Below are positions 49,368-62,400 of a DNA stretch of 64,000 bases, piece after piece (the first letter of the stretch is position 1; the number at the start of each line of letters is the position of its first letter). The stretch is from NCBI GenBank assembly GCA_022577435.1, contig JAKOON010000012.1, positions 18,204,585 through 18,268,584 on the forward strand, read 5' to 3'. Below the pieces are notes generated by a model. That model was given only the letters and a program-made list of their open reading frames with translations. It was not told the origin of the DNA and ran no database searches. The stretch comes from Embiotoca jacksoni (taxonomy: Eukaryota; Chordata; Actinopteri; Embiotocidae). The position numbers and the translations under genes were made by a program.

Positions 49368-51199
49368 CCACCCCGCCCCTTCCCTTTTTCTTTTTTTTTA
49401 AAATATTTCTTAATTTTCTCATGTTGACCTGTGCAGCTGCAACCAATCTGCCTAGACACTGATAACACCGGTCCATTCAGCCGAGTCCAGCTATTGGCTG
49501 ACCTGCATCCAATTAAAAAAGTGTTCGAAGTCTCCGGGAACAACAGAGATAGATGAGGAGACAGAAAGACGCAGACCGAGAGAGGGGACAGGGGGGCAGT
49601 CTTCCCACAGACGGCTTGTGCGGACGGTCACTCAAAGTCAAACAAAATGAAGAGCCGAGAACGTGCAGGCCGCACGTATTTACCTCCAGACACGCCGGTT
49701 TTATCGCACCGTGGACACAGATGCTCCAGTTGGGTTCACAGACCCACTGGGTGTCCCGACCAGTAAGAGGTTCCCGTTCATCACATGACGCGGCGTTTTA
49801 CTCTTGTTGCTCTGGCCCTCATATCTATCGGTTATTGCAGCAATTGATCTTGAGGCATTGGTAAAAAGAAGTGAGGTGGGACAGGAAGTGGAGTGTTGTC
49901 AGAGTGTTGTAAGCAAGTTTAGGCCGATAACTTTGAGGTGAAATGTTGGTAACGATCCTTCACTTCACAGAGACACGGTGCACACAGCTCCTCTATTACT
50001 TTATATTTAGTCAAATCAATAGTACGCGTGAATATTTTAGGCTTTCGTTTAAAGAAAGAATGAATGAAGGGATAATAGTGATATAATATAATAGTGTGAA
50101 GTTATAGAAAGTTTTACTGCCTGAGAAGTGGACATGCACCAGATCAGGTTGTTTTACATCCAGATGGTTAACAGTCTTTGAGGAATCTGGAAATACCTGC
50201 AGGACCAGGGTATGTATCTTTCTGGCTTTTTTACAGGTTGTCTAGTATTTGTGAAAACTGGATGCTTATGAATGTAAGGTAATACTTAAGAGTCACGAAC
50301 TGGGGCTATACCCAACTATGATATTTACAATAAATGTAACTTTTTTCTGTTAACTGTACTCTCTTCCAAATATATTTGGCCAACCTGAGGAGTTTGTTGA
50401 AAGCTTGTCTAATCGGGGTGTCCTAGTGGCCTAGATTTATTAGATACTATCCATGAAGCTGAAACATCCCAGATTCGTCTCTGTACTGCTTCTAATAAGA
50501 ACAAATATGCCTTTATTTGAATAGAAATACACTTTGATTGTATTTCGTCTCCCCCTTAGACTTCTTTTGAGTGTCTTCAGCTGCTTGGTGAGTTCAGTGT
50601 TATCATAACCAAAACTACAAAGTTTACATCGTAATCAACTGGAATTATTCTTTGATGCTGAGTCATGTTACGTCAGGTTTTTGGCCTGAACATCCGTACC
50701 CACTCTCTCTTTCAGTCTATTACAGGGCTCTCAGCAGAACTGGCACGGCAGAGCTCTCATTACATTTTGTATAGTGACACTAGAGAGCCGTTCGGAGGGG
50801 AAGGGCTGTCTGGGTACCAGATTTGTAGGCCTGGGAAGAAAAAAAGGAAGTTGTCAGTGTTCATGATACAGTCATACAGGCCAACAACACGAGCAGTCAG
50901 ATGGAATTATACAGTGTATGTGCTCTAGTTGGTTGTAGAAAAACAGGGATCATATGACTCAGTTATGTGGAAGGAAATAAGTGGTGTGTATTAAATTCAA
51001 TTTTTAGCCATGTTAGCAGCATGGCCTTTGGTATGGCAAGGTCAGTCAGTTGACCAATCAGTCTGTCGCTCCATCACTTTGATCCAGACTGATTTGATTA
51101 CAGTGAAAATGATTTACAGACATGTATTAAGCCCGGAGAATAAACTTTCATTAGTCCTTTTTGACCAAATGAAAGTTGTCATTTATACGTAAACATCTA

Positions 51200-51425
51200 C
51201 TGGATGAGTTGGTACATTTGGACAGTCATGGTGCCGAGAAGATCGATCCTAATAACTTTGGTGATCCCAAGATGTTTCTTCAAAACCACTGAATACAATG
51301 AATGTGGCTTTTGCATGAAATGTCTCAAAGAATATTGGACGAACAGTAATGAAATTTATTCTCCACGTTCATGCTCCGCTCCGGATGAATTGGTGATCCG
51401 TCATGTTGACCCGTCTCTTGGTTAT
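51200..51425. repeat. dispersed teleost repeat ('TTTGGTGATC' type), short copy
   Basis: GGATGAGTTGGTACATTTGG and GTCATGGTGCCGAGAAGATC lead into CTAATAACTTTGGTGATCCC. Next come GCATGAAATGTCTCAAAGAA with TATTGGACGAACAGTAATGA. These words follow the order of a widespread fish intronic repeat, the family also present at 37080-37660. The 75-codon frame over it is incidental. Confidence 0.65.
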
Positions 51426-52783
51426 GATTAATAGCTTTGGGAATGTTTTTAATTCAGCAAAGAAAATGTTAAATGTTGCTTAAAAACAAGCAAACACACA
51501 GGAATTTCCACAGGAATTTGTTATTTATAAATAACAAAAGTGTCGCTTAAATACTTCTATAACGGATCGAAGAATAAGTAAACAAGCCTACAAATCTGAG
51601 CATGAATTCAATGCAAGCTTTTTTGTGTTTGACAGTTTTAGTCCATTTTTGTTTGAAATTAAAGAACATGAGCTTTTGTACCAACGGTATATCTTACATA
51701 CTTTGCAGATGCAACTCTGTACTTATGTGACTTGAAGTCTGAAGCAGATGTGCCATGATTTGACCAGATGTGAGGAAGGTAAACGATGGTAATGGTGCAG
51801 CTGTGGTCACTCTGCATCACCAGTCTGCAAGTTCTCTCTGCCGGGCTGAGAGGAAGCTCTGTGGGCATTAGATGAGTCATACACCATGCACCAGGTGTGT
51901 GCGCATGCACACACAAAGACATAGACAAACACATGCACACGTCAGTGGCAGTCTTAACTCTGCACCCTCCTGACAATCAGTCACTCTGATTGCATTATCC
52001 AGCGCTGGGGAGGAGAGGGGATCCCACTGTTTGAGCTCCTGTCTGAGAGCAGCAGAACAAGTCAGTAGATGATGGAGAAATGATGGGACTGGAGGGGTGT
52101 GTGGATAATGACGGTAGAAGTGACGGAGGACGGGATAGTGGAGAATTCATGTGGAGAAGGAGACCGATGGATCGGTGAAAGAGGAGACTAATACAGTACA
52201 ATCCCCAGATGTCAGCAGCTCACTCTCTTACCTATTAGTCAAAGTGTTGTTTTATTACACATGTTCCACCTACACGTTCCAGCCTGTGATTTTTGCCTAA
52301 ATTTAGCTGAAATGGAAAGCCAGGGAGATACGACCTGGTGCCAGAGTGTGTCATCGCGAAGACCTTTTTAAAACCAAAAAATGGAACGTCTGGACAAGGT
52401 GTACGAGTGTTGCGTTAGCTACCTGCAGATGCTTTGTTTGAGTACTGACCAACAGCTGATGTTAAACGGGTGTTTAACAATAGTCTATTCAGTTATACTT
52501 TAAGCACATGACATTACGATTTGAATCCCTTTAATCGTAACGTTTGGCCGTTCAGAGCCGAGCAGCAGCTGCTCCTGTCGTTCAATGACACTATCGCATC
52601 AGCTGCCGTTAGCCGACCAGCTAAAGGACTGAGAGCTGTCAGCTGGTCACTTTAAATTATATCTCCAGCTTTGCTGTCAGATGTAACTTTCAGTGTTAGA
52701 TGTAACATTACGTACCGGTAGTTATTTCTAAATATAAAGCCACTTTTGAATGTAACGATTTGAAATGTGAAGAATCATTTTAG

Positions 52784-53516
52784 TACGGGTGAAACGATAT
52801 GTGACGGTTTGGTCTCCCACATTCAGGTTTGAGACTTCTTCGGTTCGGTGCAGCCTGTGATCCAAACATTTACTGTCGGAAGTCTTTTGTGTCAGAACAA
52901 AAGTTCTCGATCACAAGTTCCCACCAGAACGTTTTGGCCCGTGCACCACTTGTTGTCTGTCAGCCACAGCACGCTACATGTAGCAGCGTTAGCTGCGGAG
53001 ACTTGGCAGACTCTGTGTGAATTTGATTAAATCTGAAAGACGTATTAATTCACTTCACATATCCATTTAAGGGGCCACTATGTGGAGCTCAGCTCACACA
53101 GAACGAAGCACCGAGCTCCGGCTCGCTTTGTTCCACAGATGTAAGGGTTAGTGGTCAGTGTTGACTAAACAAGAGAAAGGCCGTTTTAAAGCTGAATTTA
53201 CACTGCTGGCTGTGGTAAAAGGTCATTTTAAGTTAATAAGGACGATGTTGCACTTGTTTGATTTGATTTGATTGAGTGTATTTCGATTTTGAGTATAAAC
53301 TGGTCAGTCTCTTCTTATTGAGTGCCTTAATTGTTATTTTAAGAATCATGGCCAATTGGACACTTCTGAATGTTTTCATTGTTTTAAAACTAAATGATAA
53401 AAATGTGTTCTTATTTATAAATGTCTTTTGTTTTATCTGCTGTACTGAAAACATACCAAACTACGACTCCAAAACCGAGGCACATACCGAACTGAACTTT
53501 ATGTTTGCCCCTAAAT
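52784..53516. repeat. MITE-like element with inverted CGGTTCGGT ends
   Basis: The left end carries GGTGAAACGATATGTGACGG and TTCGGTTCGGT (52839-52849). The right end carries CCAAACTACG, AAAACCGAGG and ACCGAACTGAA (53486-53496), which is the inverted complement with one mismatch. Elements that begin 'GGTGTAACGATTCACGGTTCGG' are common in fish. The interior has no recognisable coding sequence. Target-site duplication is not resolved and the edges are approximate. Confidence 0.5.
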
Positions 53517-56499
53517 TTTAGGTGAACTTGTGAAGAAAATTGGTTTTCCAGACACAGGTGAACTCTTGTCTTCACTAAGATATATGTCAGTGGCACAGTT
53601 CATTCCCAGTGTGCATATTAATCCAATATTTGTCCTTTATATGAGTCTATAATCTGTTACGATTCTTGTTTCTTTATGCAAACAAAAACTAAATTAGTTG
53701 TTTGTTGAGTTTTCTGTGTGAAATATCAATTATTTCATAGTAATATTCTGATTTAATGTACTCATAGCTTACACAGTATTTACATGCCCCCGTTAGATGA
53801 GCATACACCCCATAAATAAATAATAATATAATAAAATACATTTCTGTCATTGTGAGCTTTTTTTTTTTTTTTGCTTTACTGGGACGTGTTTCTCTTTTAA
53901 GTTGGTGAATCAGTGGAAAGGCCATCAAAGCCTGAAGCAGCAGGTCAGAGCCCGACACAAGGAGGAGAGACGGGAAGCGAGACAGCTAACTTGCTCAGCG
54001 TTGCCTTAAAAAGGACGAAATGATGTGACTTTCCTCCGTGTCAGTTAATGCGGCTCTGAATTTAGATCTGCAAATGACCGGCAAGGGTGTAGTTGCACAC
54101 AATACACATACCATTAGGGTAGTAACGACAAAGTCACCATGGCAACTGTCATGCTAAAGCTGGGTTTCATCCTTCATTATAAAATGAGGAGCGATAGCTG
54201 CTCTGATGTGGCATTAAGGGTGATTAAACTGTACACTGAGGTTTTATTTCCAGTTTGATGGCAACAAAGTCGATTCATTACGGTTGGTTTTTTTTCGTAC
54301 TCTTTTTCCAGTCATTTAATTTTTTCCACTCCCTTTTTTATCCTTCATTCAAAATCTGAAGGCACAAAAGCAGGTCCTGTATAAAAGGTGTGAATCAGCC
54401 TGCCCCTGTGAATGATTAAACACACTTCTGCTGAATAATCTAACCCAGAAGTCAAAGCTCTGTGATTACATCTCTTATCCTGTGTTGACCTTTTGCAGTA
54501 GCGCTTATAGATTTGTTCTCACGTTCCATACTTAATGGCAGCAGACTCTTAAATAGAGCTATTAGTCTTTAGCCGTCCTGGACGAGCGCCCTTGTTGAAT
54601 CTGTGCATCCTTTCTTGTTTGACAAGGTGACCATTAACTGGATGTCAGTCATTCTCAAGATGGCTGCCGTGGCCTTCCTCTACCCTTCTCCTCAAAAACA
54701 GGGATGTCACCCGAACAGGAAGAAGCTTAATTACTCAGCCCCAGTTTGAGATGAATAATGTGTATTATTGATCCGCAGGATAAGAAGATAGGGTCCACCT
54801 GCCATTAGTGGCCATGATCCTGATTGTTATTAATCTCACTTTCTCTCTACCCCCTTCCCCCCTCCCCCATACCCCTCGTCCTGTTGTCAATGTGTCAATA
54901 AGAGGTCTTTATCAGTGGGTCACATTTGCATGTCCCCTGTCCTCTGGCCTTAATTGAGTTAGAGATAGCTCCTTTTACAGTACGATCAATGGCTGCATCT
55001 GTGAGGCTTGTTGGAGGCAGACGCACATTTGACCTGATGCTCCTGTGACGTATGAAGCTCGCCGTGTTGCTAATATTTCTATCTCACGAGGATGAAGTTA
55101 TTAATTAAGCTTAAAAGGCAAACTTGAATCATACTATTATTCCACCGCTTTTTATGCCAAGAACAGCCCACCACCTGGCTTCCCCAGTGTTTACTTCATT
55201 CATCACTGGATATTTATACCCATTTTGATTGGCTGAGCTCCTGATACAAGAACTACCAGAGCAGCTATTTGATACGAGAGCCAGCAACTGTCATGGGTTA
55301 GGTTGAGCTATTTGTAGAGCGAAAAAGCAGAGGTGTCTTGAATACGAGACAAATAATGTGACCTTGTGTTGCAGAATGTAGAAGAAAACCTTCTAAGAGA
55401 GCGTTTTAATCAGCTGTAAATGTCCTGAAGGTCCTATAGGCTCTGTGCTGAGCAACAGAGCAGCTATAAAGCTAAAAATAAATAGTTCATGGATGAGACG
55501 TTAGCAAATAGCACCTAGGGAGAATCGATGCGTTGCACTGGAGTGGCCTGGATGAAAAGCTCTGACACTGTAGGAGACCGACTGATTATTAACTCTTCAT
55601 CTTCCTCACTCACATCAACAGAGAAACTCTCTTTTGACCCAGAAAACAAAGAGATGAGTCTTGAAATGCTGGTCAAAAACCAAGGACATCACACAAACAC
55701 CGAACACGGGGTTGTAAATAGTTTTAGGATGGAAGGATTGACGATCAATGTCTTGGGTATACTGAAGCCATTATTCAGCTTTTTATGGCCATGTTGTAAA
55801 TACACGGCAAGTTCATGTTTTGTAGGTGTCGTCGTTATGTCTCTGAGACTTTGGCATCGTGGGTCGGATCTTGACGCCTCCTGTCCTCTTTGCGACAGAA
55901 TGTTTATCAGTCTGATGCACTGCTGTGATCTGAATGAACAGCAGGACTCCCTTTACGGAGCCCGAGATAATGAATCGTGTAAAACCTCACTGCTGTCATC
56001 AGGTGTCCGAGAGCAGTTGTTAATGTTGTGAGGAGGAGGTTCAGCTGTCACCACACCACGATGTCTTCTTTGTGGTTCCACTTCAGTGGGTTCTCGTCTG
56101 CGCGGAGGTGAAAGGCACCGAGGTGTTTTAACATGCTGCCTTTGAGGTTGCTCTACATTTACTTGATTTGACTGGCAAAAAAAAAAAAAAAGATCCCAAA
56201 AAATCAGGCAGCTTGTTGACATGCCAACCAGTATTACAGCTTTTTGGGTGGGATGTTTACATGCAGCATTCAGGAGAGAAGGCTGGTTATTAACGTTCCT
56301 GTTTTCTTTAAAGGAATAGTATGCAGGTTTTTGATCATCGGTACGAGGCTCGTCAATGAATCCCCAACACCTCGGTTGCTGTGTCACTTCAACATCAACC
56401 GAATCACCTCAGAAGTTCAGGGGGAGTTTGCTTTGCTGGATTTGGACTCCATGTTTAATCACCAATAACGGAAAACTACACAAAATTGTCACAGTTAGA
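53517..56499 (+). other. oxr1 intron
   Basis: No exon is recognised. From about 54400 to 55260 the sequence is evenly composed, with words such as ATTAATTAAGCTTAAAAGGC and GTTATTAATCTCAC, and might include conserved non-coding DNA. An uninterrupted 167-codon frame (55528-56031) is unexplained. Confidence 0.45.
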
Positions 56500-56800
56500 C
56501 AAGGGCTGCAATTCAAATAAAATTCATTATTGAGTAATCTGCAGATTACTTTTTTTGGTTGGACCATTGTGTCTATAGAATTCCATAAAATGATGAAAAT
56601 TTCTGTACAGTTTTCCACAGACAAAGGTGAAGGATGTCTTGAGGTTTCTGACCAACATCCAAAGATACCCAGTTTGTTCTCATGTGTGACCGAACGCAAG
56701 CAACAAATCCTCACATTTGAGACACTAGAAACAGCAAATTTTGTGTATTTGCTTAGAAAAAAGATGATTCCGTTCTCAAAATGGTTGCAGATTACTCAGA
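56500..56800 (+). repeat. GATTAAT-type dispersed teleost repeat (plus orientation)
   Basis: AGGGCTGCAATTCAAATAA, TAATCTGCAGATTAC, GGTTGGACCATTGTGTCTAT and CCATAAAATGATGAAAATTT appear first. Then CCAACATCCAAAGATACCCA, CTCACATTTGAGACACTAGA and TTGCTTAGAAAAAAGATGAT follow, in the order of a very abundant fish repeat. The 107-codon frame through it is an accident of the repeat. Relatives lie at 34555-34690 and 60430-60610. Confidence 0.7.
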
Positions 56801-57870
56801 TCCTCTTCATTTCATTGTTTCTAACCACACTTGTGTTTTGCAGACGGTGCTAAAAAGAAACTCTGACATGTTTCCATGCAGTGTCACAGTTTCCATCAGG
56901 GGTATATTTTGGACTCTGGAAAAAACGGATCTTTACTTGCCTACATGTAAACGCAGGAAGTGTAGTTATATGAACAGAATTAAAGGAATCATGTTGTTTA
57001 TGTTAACCCCTTAAGAAAGGTGTTAACTGGTTAGAAACCACAGCCAATAATATAATGAAATATAATACAAATTGTCAAGTACAACATTGGGAATATACTT
57101 TTTTCTGTCCATTCTTGCTAAATACTGGGGAAGAGTAGCTGAAAATACATTTTCCTGTGTGAGCCTATTGAGTGACTGATCTTTTGGTTTGTATTAAAAG
57201 TTGTAGACATGTTGTTATCCATGAGCTTTGTTTCTGTATTTACTGCCCTGTGTTGCTGTGCAGCCTCCATTTATTTTAATCTGAATGTTCATGAAATCAT
57301 TGAATTAACTCTGTTCTGATGAACAAGCAGTAAAAATCTGAAGTTCTCCAATAGCTTTTTGAAATATGATTGTTGCTCTGTAATTTGATTTGTGTTTTAG
57401 AAAATTCTAAGATTAAGATTTATTCAAGCCGGATAATTGAATCAAACCAACAGACTTGTTATTGTGTCGCTCCACTTGTAGACTGAAAATCGACGTCTGG
57501 ATACACAGCAGGTTTCCCGTGTGAGACATTGAGCCATTTTTCTGTTATCACTTACAGCATTAATATTGGTGAGAAGGTGAAGTTAATCTGACTCGTACGA
57601 TCATCAGTAAAGTGAAGGAGATCTAAAGGTTTGCATCATCTGCAGTGTACTTCTGCTTACAGGGAGACCTGTGATGTTTACCCTCCCAATCCATTCTGCA
57701 CAGTGCAACCCTGCTCTGAGCTGTTCATTGTTGGGTTGCTCACATTGCCGAGTCAGGGAGAGTGTGTCCCAGCAGCGTGACTGAACTCGGCTCTGATTGG
57801 TTCATTTCCCCAGAGGCTCAGGCATCCACACCCAGTGTAGCCCACAGTAAGGCCTCGGTTAGCATTTAGT
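56801..57870 (+). other. oxr1 intron
   Basis: AT-leaning sequence with nothing recognisable: no exon, microsatellite or clear repeat. Confidence 0.5.
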
Positions 57871-58803
57871 GGGGCTGCACGATTCTGGATAAAATGAGTC
57901 ACAATCCTTTTGCTTAGAATTTAAATCACGATTGTCTCTCACTATTTTTTTCTCTGTATAGGTAAATGTTTAGTGCATTCATTTACCTGATACAGAAAAC
58001 AACTCAAATATATCCCATTGTGCCTGATACAGGACCGGCGTTATGCCGAGTTCTGCCTGCATGCCAAGAATTGCATTCTTATACTTTGTATTGTGAGCCG
58101 TTTTGTCTCAACAGTGTAAATTTCACACATTTCATACTGACCTAACCTTAAATAACAGGGAATGCATTACTTGGCACACACTTCCTATTACTCAAAAACA
58201 ACACTTAAAATCCAAGTTTGTTGGTAATCAAATGGTTTTATAAGCAAAATGAATAATCACTGATGAACCTGACAAAGAAGATTACATTGTTTTTAAACAG
58301 TAGATCTGCTACTTTGCTAAATCATTAGTAGTAGCTTTCCCTGTAGCTGTGCGCAGTCCTGAGATGCATGCAGTTCTCAGCGGGCGGGCAGAACTCGGCA
58401 TGATGCTGGCTCATCTACTTTGGACAATAGAAAGGGAGCAATCCTGTTTTTAGCTGAAATGGAGCAGCTTTAAGAATCTGATAACATAACAATCAAGTTC
58501 AGTCTATCGGCTTTTTATTTTTTATTTTATTTTTTTTTTTTTTAAACAACCTTTGAACAAATATTTTTCCTACATTTTCTTCTTCTTTCTCTCTCTCTCC
58601 TATTTGCTCTGCCTGGGTTTATTTTCCTTCCTCCCAGTTTCTGCTGCTCTGCGTCACGTGGCGTAACTCTGCCTTGTTATTTGTTGAGGGAGACAATAGG
58701 CATGCTTGTTTTGATGCAGCTGATGTGACAAATGAAGATGCGTCAGAATCGCTGGCATTTAGAAATGAGATCGTACGGAAGCATGAATCGAGATCACAAT
58801 GTT
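57871..58803. repeat. 'GGGCTGCACGATT' type dispersed teleost repeat
   Basis: Starts GGGGCTGCACGATTCTGGAT, followed by AAAATGAGTCACAATCC and GAATTTAAATCACGATTGTC. Near the right end, GCATGAATCGAGATCACAAT echoes the start in kind. Fish introns carry many elements with this opening. It contains an AT-rich middle with a poly-T stretch (58515-58545). The right boundary is uncertain. Confidence 0.45.
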
Positions 58804-61800
58804 AATACGTTTACTGTTAATTACAGTTTACTGTTGATCAATAACAATTACTCAACTGTTACTCCGTTTGCTGCTGAGATTTCTGGCTTTCAAAACTCAC
58901 ACTGCGGACAGTTTTCAGTTTTGAAACCAAACCTGCTTCTATATAATAAAAGGCACTTCAAAATGTTCCTTTTCCAACTCTTAACAGTAAGTGACCAGCA
59001 TCACAAGACACCTCAGCTCCTAAAGCTAATGAGCTGTGCTCTGAAGCCAAAACAAGTGACCCAGCAGTATTGCCGTCACTGTATTTCATGATGATTAGTC
59101 TCTTACTCGCCATTTCTTCTGGATTTCTGCCATCATTAGCTGCTTTTCTCATACGACTGTATTGTCAGTTACACTCGGAGGGTTTTCCAATCTGTTAGTA
59201 TTGTAGTCTCTGGTTGCATATGTGGTCTCCTTTTGGACGGGAATGGGATTGTTTTTTTTCCTGAATCCAATTATATTTTGAACCAATATTAAAAACTAAT
59301 TATAGTTAATCATTGAAAACGACAGGTATATTCAGTTTTAGAAGACGGGGGAATCACTGTGCGGAAGTTGATTTAAAATGGATTAGTGCTGGATCCAAAT
59401 ACAATACAGGGCCAGCATGTCCCGGAGCTTTTTGCAGGGTTTTGGCAAGTTGCTGTTCCTGCTTCTTGTTGGGTTTCACCACCGTCTCATACGCCGGAAA
59501 TCGACAACAGATTGTATTTGAATTTAAACACTGATGCCTGCTGAACCGCATGTGATGGAGATTGTGTGTTCTTTGTTATTTGTCTCATGAAACACCCATG
59601 TTGTACAGTGAAAGATGCTAATCGTGTCAAATTGTTCCGTTCATAAAGACTTTCAGGTGCTACCTGGAGACAAAACTGTTGTTTTTAGAGCCCGAGTCTG
59701 TGATGTGAACACATTCGCTGCTTGCTGATGGCTTCTGAGTTTCTATATTTTCTGCTTCTTCCCCTGAATATTGTGATGTGTTTCCTCCGACATGATCCTG
59801 AGCGTGTGTGTCACTAATGTTGCAGCTTGTCTGCCTGGGTTCCTGTGTTTAGCTACTTGCCTGTGACTGTGCTGTCTGTCTGACTGTCTGTCTGTGCGGG
59901 AACATCCTCCTGGAAACAATCTGTCATGTCAAGAGTTTTGGAGAAGCTGTCATTCCTCTCTGTTTTCGTTGGACTGTTTTCACATACACGTGGAAATCTG
60001 CACACACATGCTGAGAATGACGGTGGCGGTCCCATGACTGCTGCACTAAAACACACAGTGCTGTTATCCTGTCCTAATTATGCACAGTTCAGAGTCAGCA
60101 CTGCGCGTCTGCTTTTTTGAGGGGTTCTTTCCCCTGAGCTCACTTTTTTTTTTCCACTTATATCTCGTTTCTTGTACACGCAGGCGCTTTCTGACGTGCT
60201 TGTCATCCTTATTTGGATGGTAGAAACTCCCCCTGGGCATGTTAGGTGCTTAACTAGCTCAAAAAAAAAACGTGAAGCCCATCTCTGTTGTGTGGATTTT
60301 AACTGGTGGAGACAAGCAAACGCACCTGTGTCACTGCAGGGTGCAGCAGCTGAGCACAGGGTGCAGCTACAACAGCACAACAGCCCGCATGATGTTAAAC
60401 AGCGGCTGACATGAAGTACTGCTTCTGCCTTATCTGTGCACTTAATATGGTCAATTTTTCAATTTATCAACCAGCAAAAAATGAATCGACTACAAGTTTG
60501 TGAACTAAATGAAAACGATTGTTTGGATGCTTTTCTATGATTTATTTCATTGCAGTCTAAATATCTTTGAATTTAAACTGTTGGCCAAACAAAGAATCTT
60601 TTGCTAAACCCCGACCCTGTAATTAATAAACCTATCAAGCTTTTGTTCTTGCAATAAAGACATGTAGCCTACAATGCTAACAGATGCCGTAACAATGCGT
60701 GATGTTTAAAAAAAAAAAGAGAGAAAGATCTGATTGATGTGAGCTTACAAAATCAAAATTTTCCATCTAAAAATGACAGGTGGCTTTTTTTTATTTTTTT
60801 TATCAACCATAGTGAGCTACTTAGTTAAGTTGTCTCCATGAGCTGCCTGACAGGGATGACTTTCTAATGTGTAAAAACGGGAATTCTCAGATAGGATCTT
60901 AAATATGGATTTGATAGTTACACACAATATATATTTGAGTAAGATTGAAGCTAATGCAAACAAAATGTAAAAAAAAAAAACAGTTTTAAGTATTTAATCC
61001 TATTAGAAGTATGAGGAAATTGTAACATAACCCCGTTTCTCTGCTAAGTTTACAAACTTGCCATTAATTTCTTTTAGAACAATAATAAAGAGCAGAAGTT
61101 AAGCTACACTCTGACAGTGAGGACATACAGTATTAAACAGTGTATGTGCTTTTTGGTCTTGAAAACTTTCCCAATTCACAGGCAGCTGTGAATATTTGGG
61201 AATGTCTCACTTCTGAGTTGAGAGCAACACACAACAGGCAACATGGCAGTCTGCAGAAAACGAGCTGTAGTTCTGCTGTCAAAATACAGAAAAGTGACAA
61301 ACAACCGCATCATCATAATCCATAAAAAAAAATTAAAAAATAACATGGCGAAGAAGTGGAGCTCTGGAAATCAATATTTTGTAAATACATTTTGACATGT
61401 TTTGATGTAGCTACTGCTAGCCAACCAGGTAGGCCAAGCTAATTAACTTTGGCTTATGGTACATTTCCTCCCTTAACCACAAACACTCCGCTCTTAAAAA
61501 CGAACCACTTTCCTAAGTGAACATTCCCAGTGCGACAGGTGTTCAGGTGCATTTCCCCACTTAGAGGTCAGAACTTTCCCAGTTGCTCTTTAACTTTAGA
61601 ACAACTAAAGACAAAACCGACACACCAACTACAGACGATCCCTCTCACTGCAGGCTCGTACGCAACGGTTCAACATGTGGACATATCTAAAACAGCAGAT
61701 GTGCTGATCTTAGTTACAGTTGCCAAACTGTGATTGGACAGCCATTGTTTTCAGGTAGGGGTTTAGTGAACGATTCATTTTACGGCATCCTGTTTGGCAT

Positions 61801-62292
61801 TTTTCCAGATTTTCTGGTTATTAATAAGCTAAATGAATAACCAAGTAATTGAAAACTTAATTTAAAGATGCGTCAATAATCAAAGGCATAATTTTGATTC
61901 ACAGTTACAACCCAAGACTTTCTTGTTTTTAATTGGAAAAAATGTAAATGTTGCGACAGAATTGGTTCACAAGATAACATAAGACCGCTTCTGACACTCA
62001 CGTCAGTTCATATCTCTGCCGAGATCGTTGCATCCCATGGAAATCTATTCCTGGTCAAGAGCTGACAGCTCGAATCTGCATAACATCCCAAAATCTAACA
62101 TGCAAAACGGAAGCCACATTAAACCACTTAACAGAAATAAGTTCACCGCTTTGCTCTTCAGATATGCTTTCTCAGCCTGTCTCTCTTCCTTTGTGTCTCA
62201 TCTTCACGCCTTCTCCCTGCAGCGTCAAGGAATTACCCCAAACACAAGCAGCAGTGTGATTTCTGTGTCCTCTCTCTTGTTTTGTGGTCCAG
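58804..62292 (+). other. oxr1 intron before the LysM exon
   Basis: No exon is recognised until the acceptor at 62292. A GATTAAT-type repeat fragment lies at 60430-60610 and another possible one near 61790-61880. The last 30 bases form a good pyrimidine-rich acceptor (TCTCTCTTGTTTTGTGGTCC then AG). Confidence 0.5.
60430..60610 (-). repeat. GATTAAT-type repeat fragment (minus orientation)
   Basis: AATGAATCGACTACAAG, GAAAACGATTGTTTGGATGC and CTAAATATCTTTGAATTTAA followed by ACTGTTGGCCAAACAAAGAA read as the degenerate complement of the repeat at 56500-56800. Confidence 0.5.
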
Positions 62293-62400
62293 GTGGAATC
62301 ACGGGACACGTTGAACAGCATTGCGCTCAAGTTTGACACCACACCCAACGAGCTGGTTCAGCTGAACAAGCTGTTCTCCAGAGCAGTGGTGCCCGGCCAG
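62293..62400 (+). CDS. oxr1: oxr1 internal coding exon, LysM domain start
   Basis: 108-base exon (36 codons, phase 0 on both sides) between acceptor GGTCCAG and donor GTGTGA. It opens VESRDTLNSIALKFDTTPN, continues with ELVQLNKLFSRAVVP and ends GQ. This is the first and larger part of the OXR1 LysM domain (D-T/S-L-x-x-IA-x-x-F...L-x-x-LN pattern). In OXR1 the domain finishes with VLYVPD-type residues, which must lie in the next exon outside the window. LysM binds glycans in other proteins; its role in OXR1 is not established by sequence. The VESRDTLNSIALKFDTT wording points to OXR1, not the paralogue NCOA7. Being a multiple of three, this exon could be skipped in frame, but that would remove LysM. 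Confidence 0.96.

Larger units (their letters stand above)
47474..52783 (+). other. oxr1 intron, first part
   Basis: No exon is recognised. It contains a GT run (47767-47830), GA-rich repeats (about 48147-48220) and an ACGC/CA repeat (49293-49364). A dispersed repeat lies at 51200-51425. CpG is still elevated to about 48120. The remainder is unique-looking. Confidence 0.6.

Noticed and set aside
55953..56387. Minus-strand 144-codon frame, and a NLKGSMLKHLG-like stretch in another frame near 56085-56150 suggestive of a BED zinc finger/hAT protein
   Set aside because: The resemblance is short and lacks the paired Cys of a BED finger. No adjacent transposase sequence or terminal repeats were found.
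56530..56853. 107-codon frame
   Set aside because: It is translation of a common dispersed fish repeat (GATTAAT type), not a gene.
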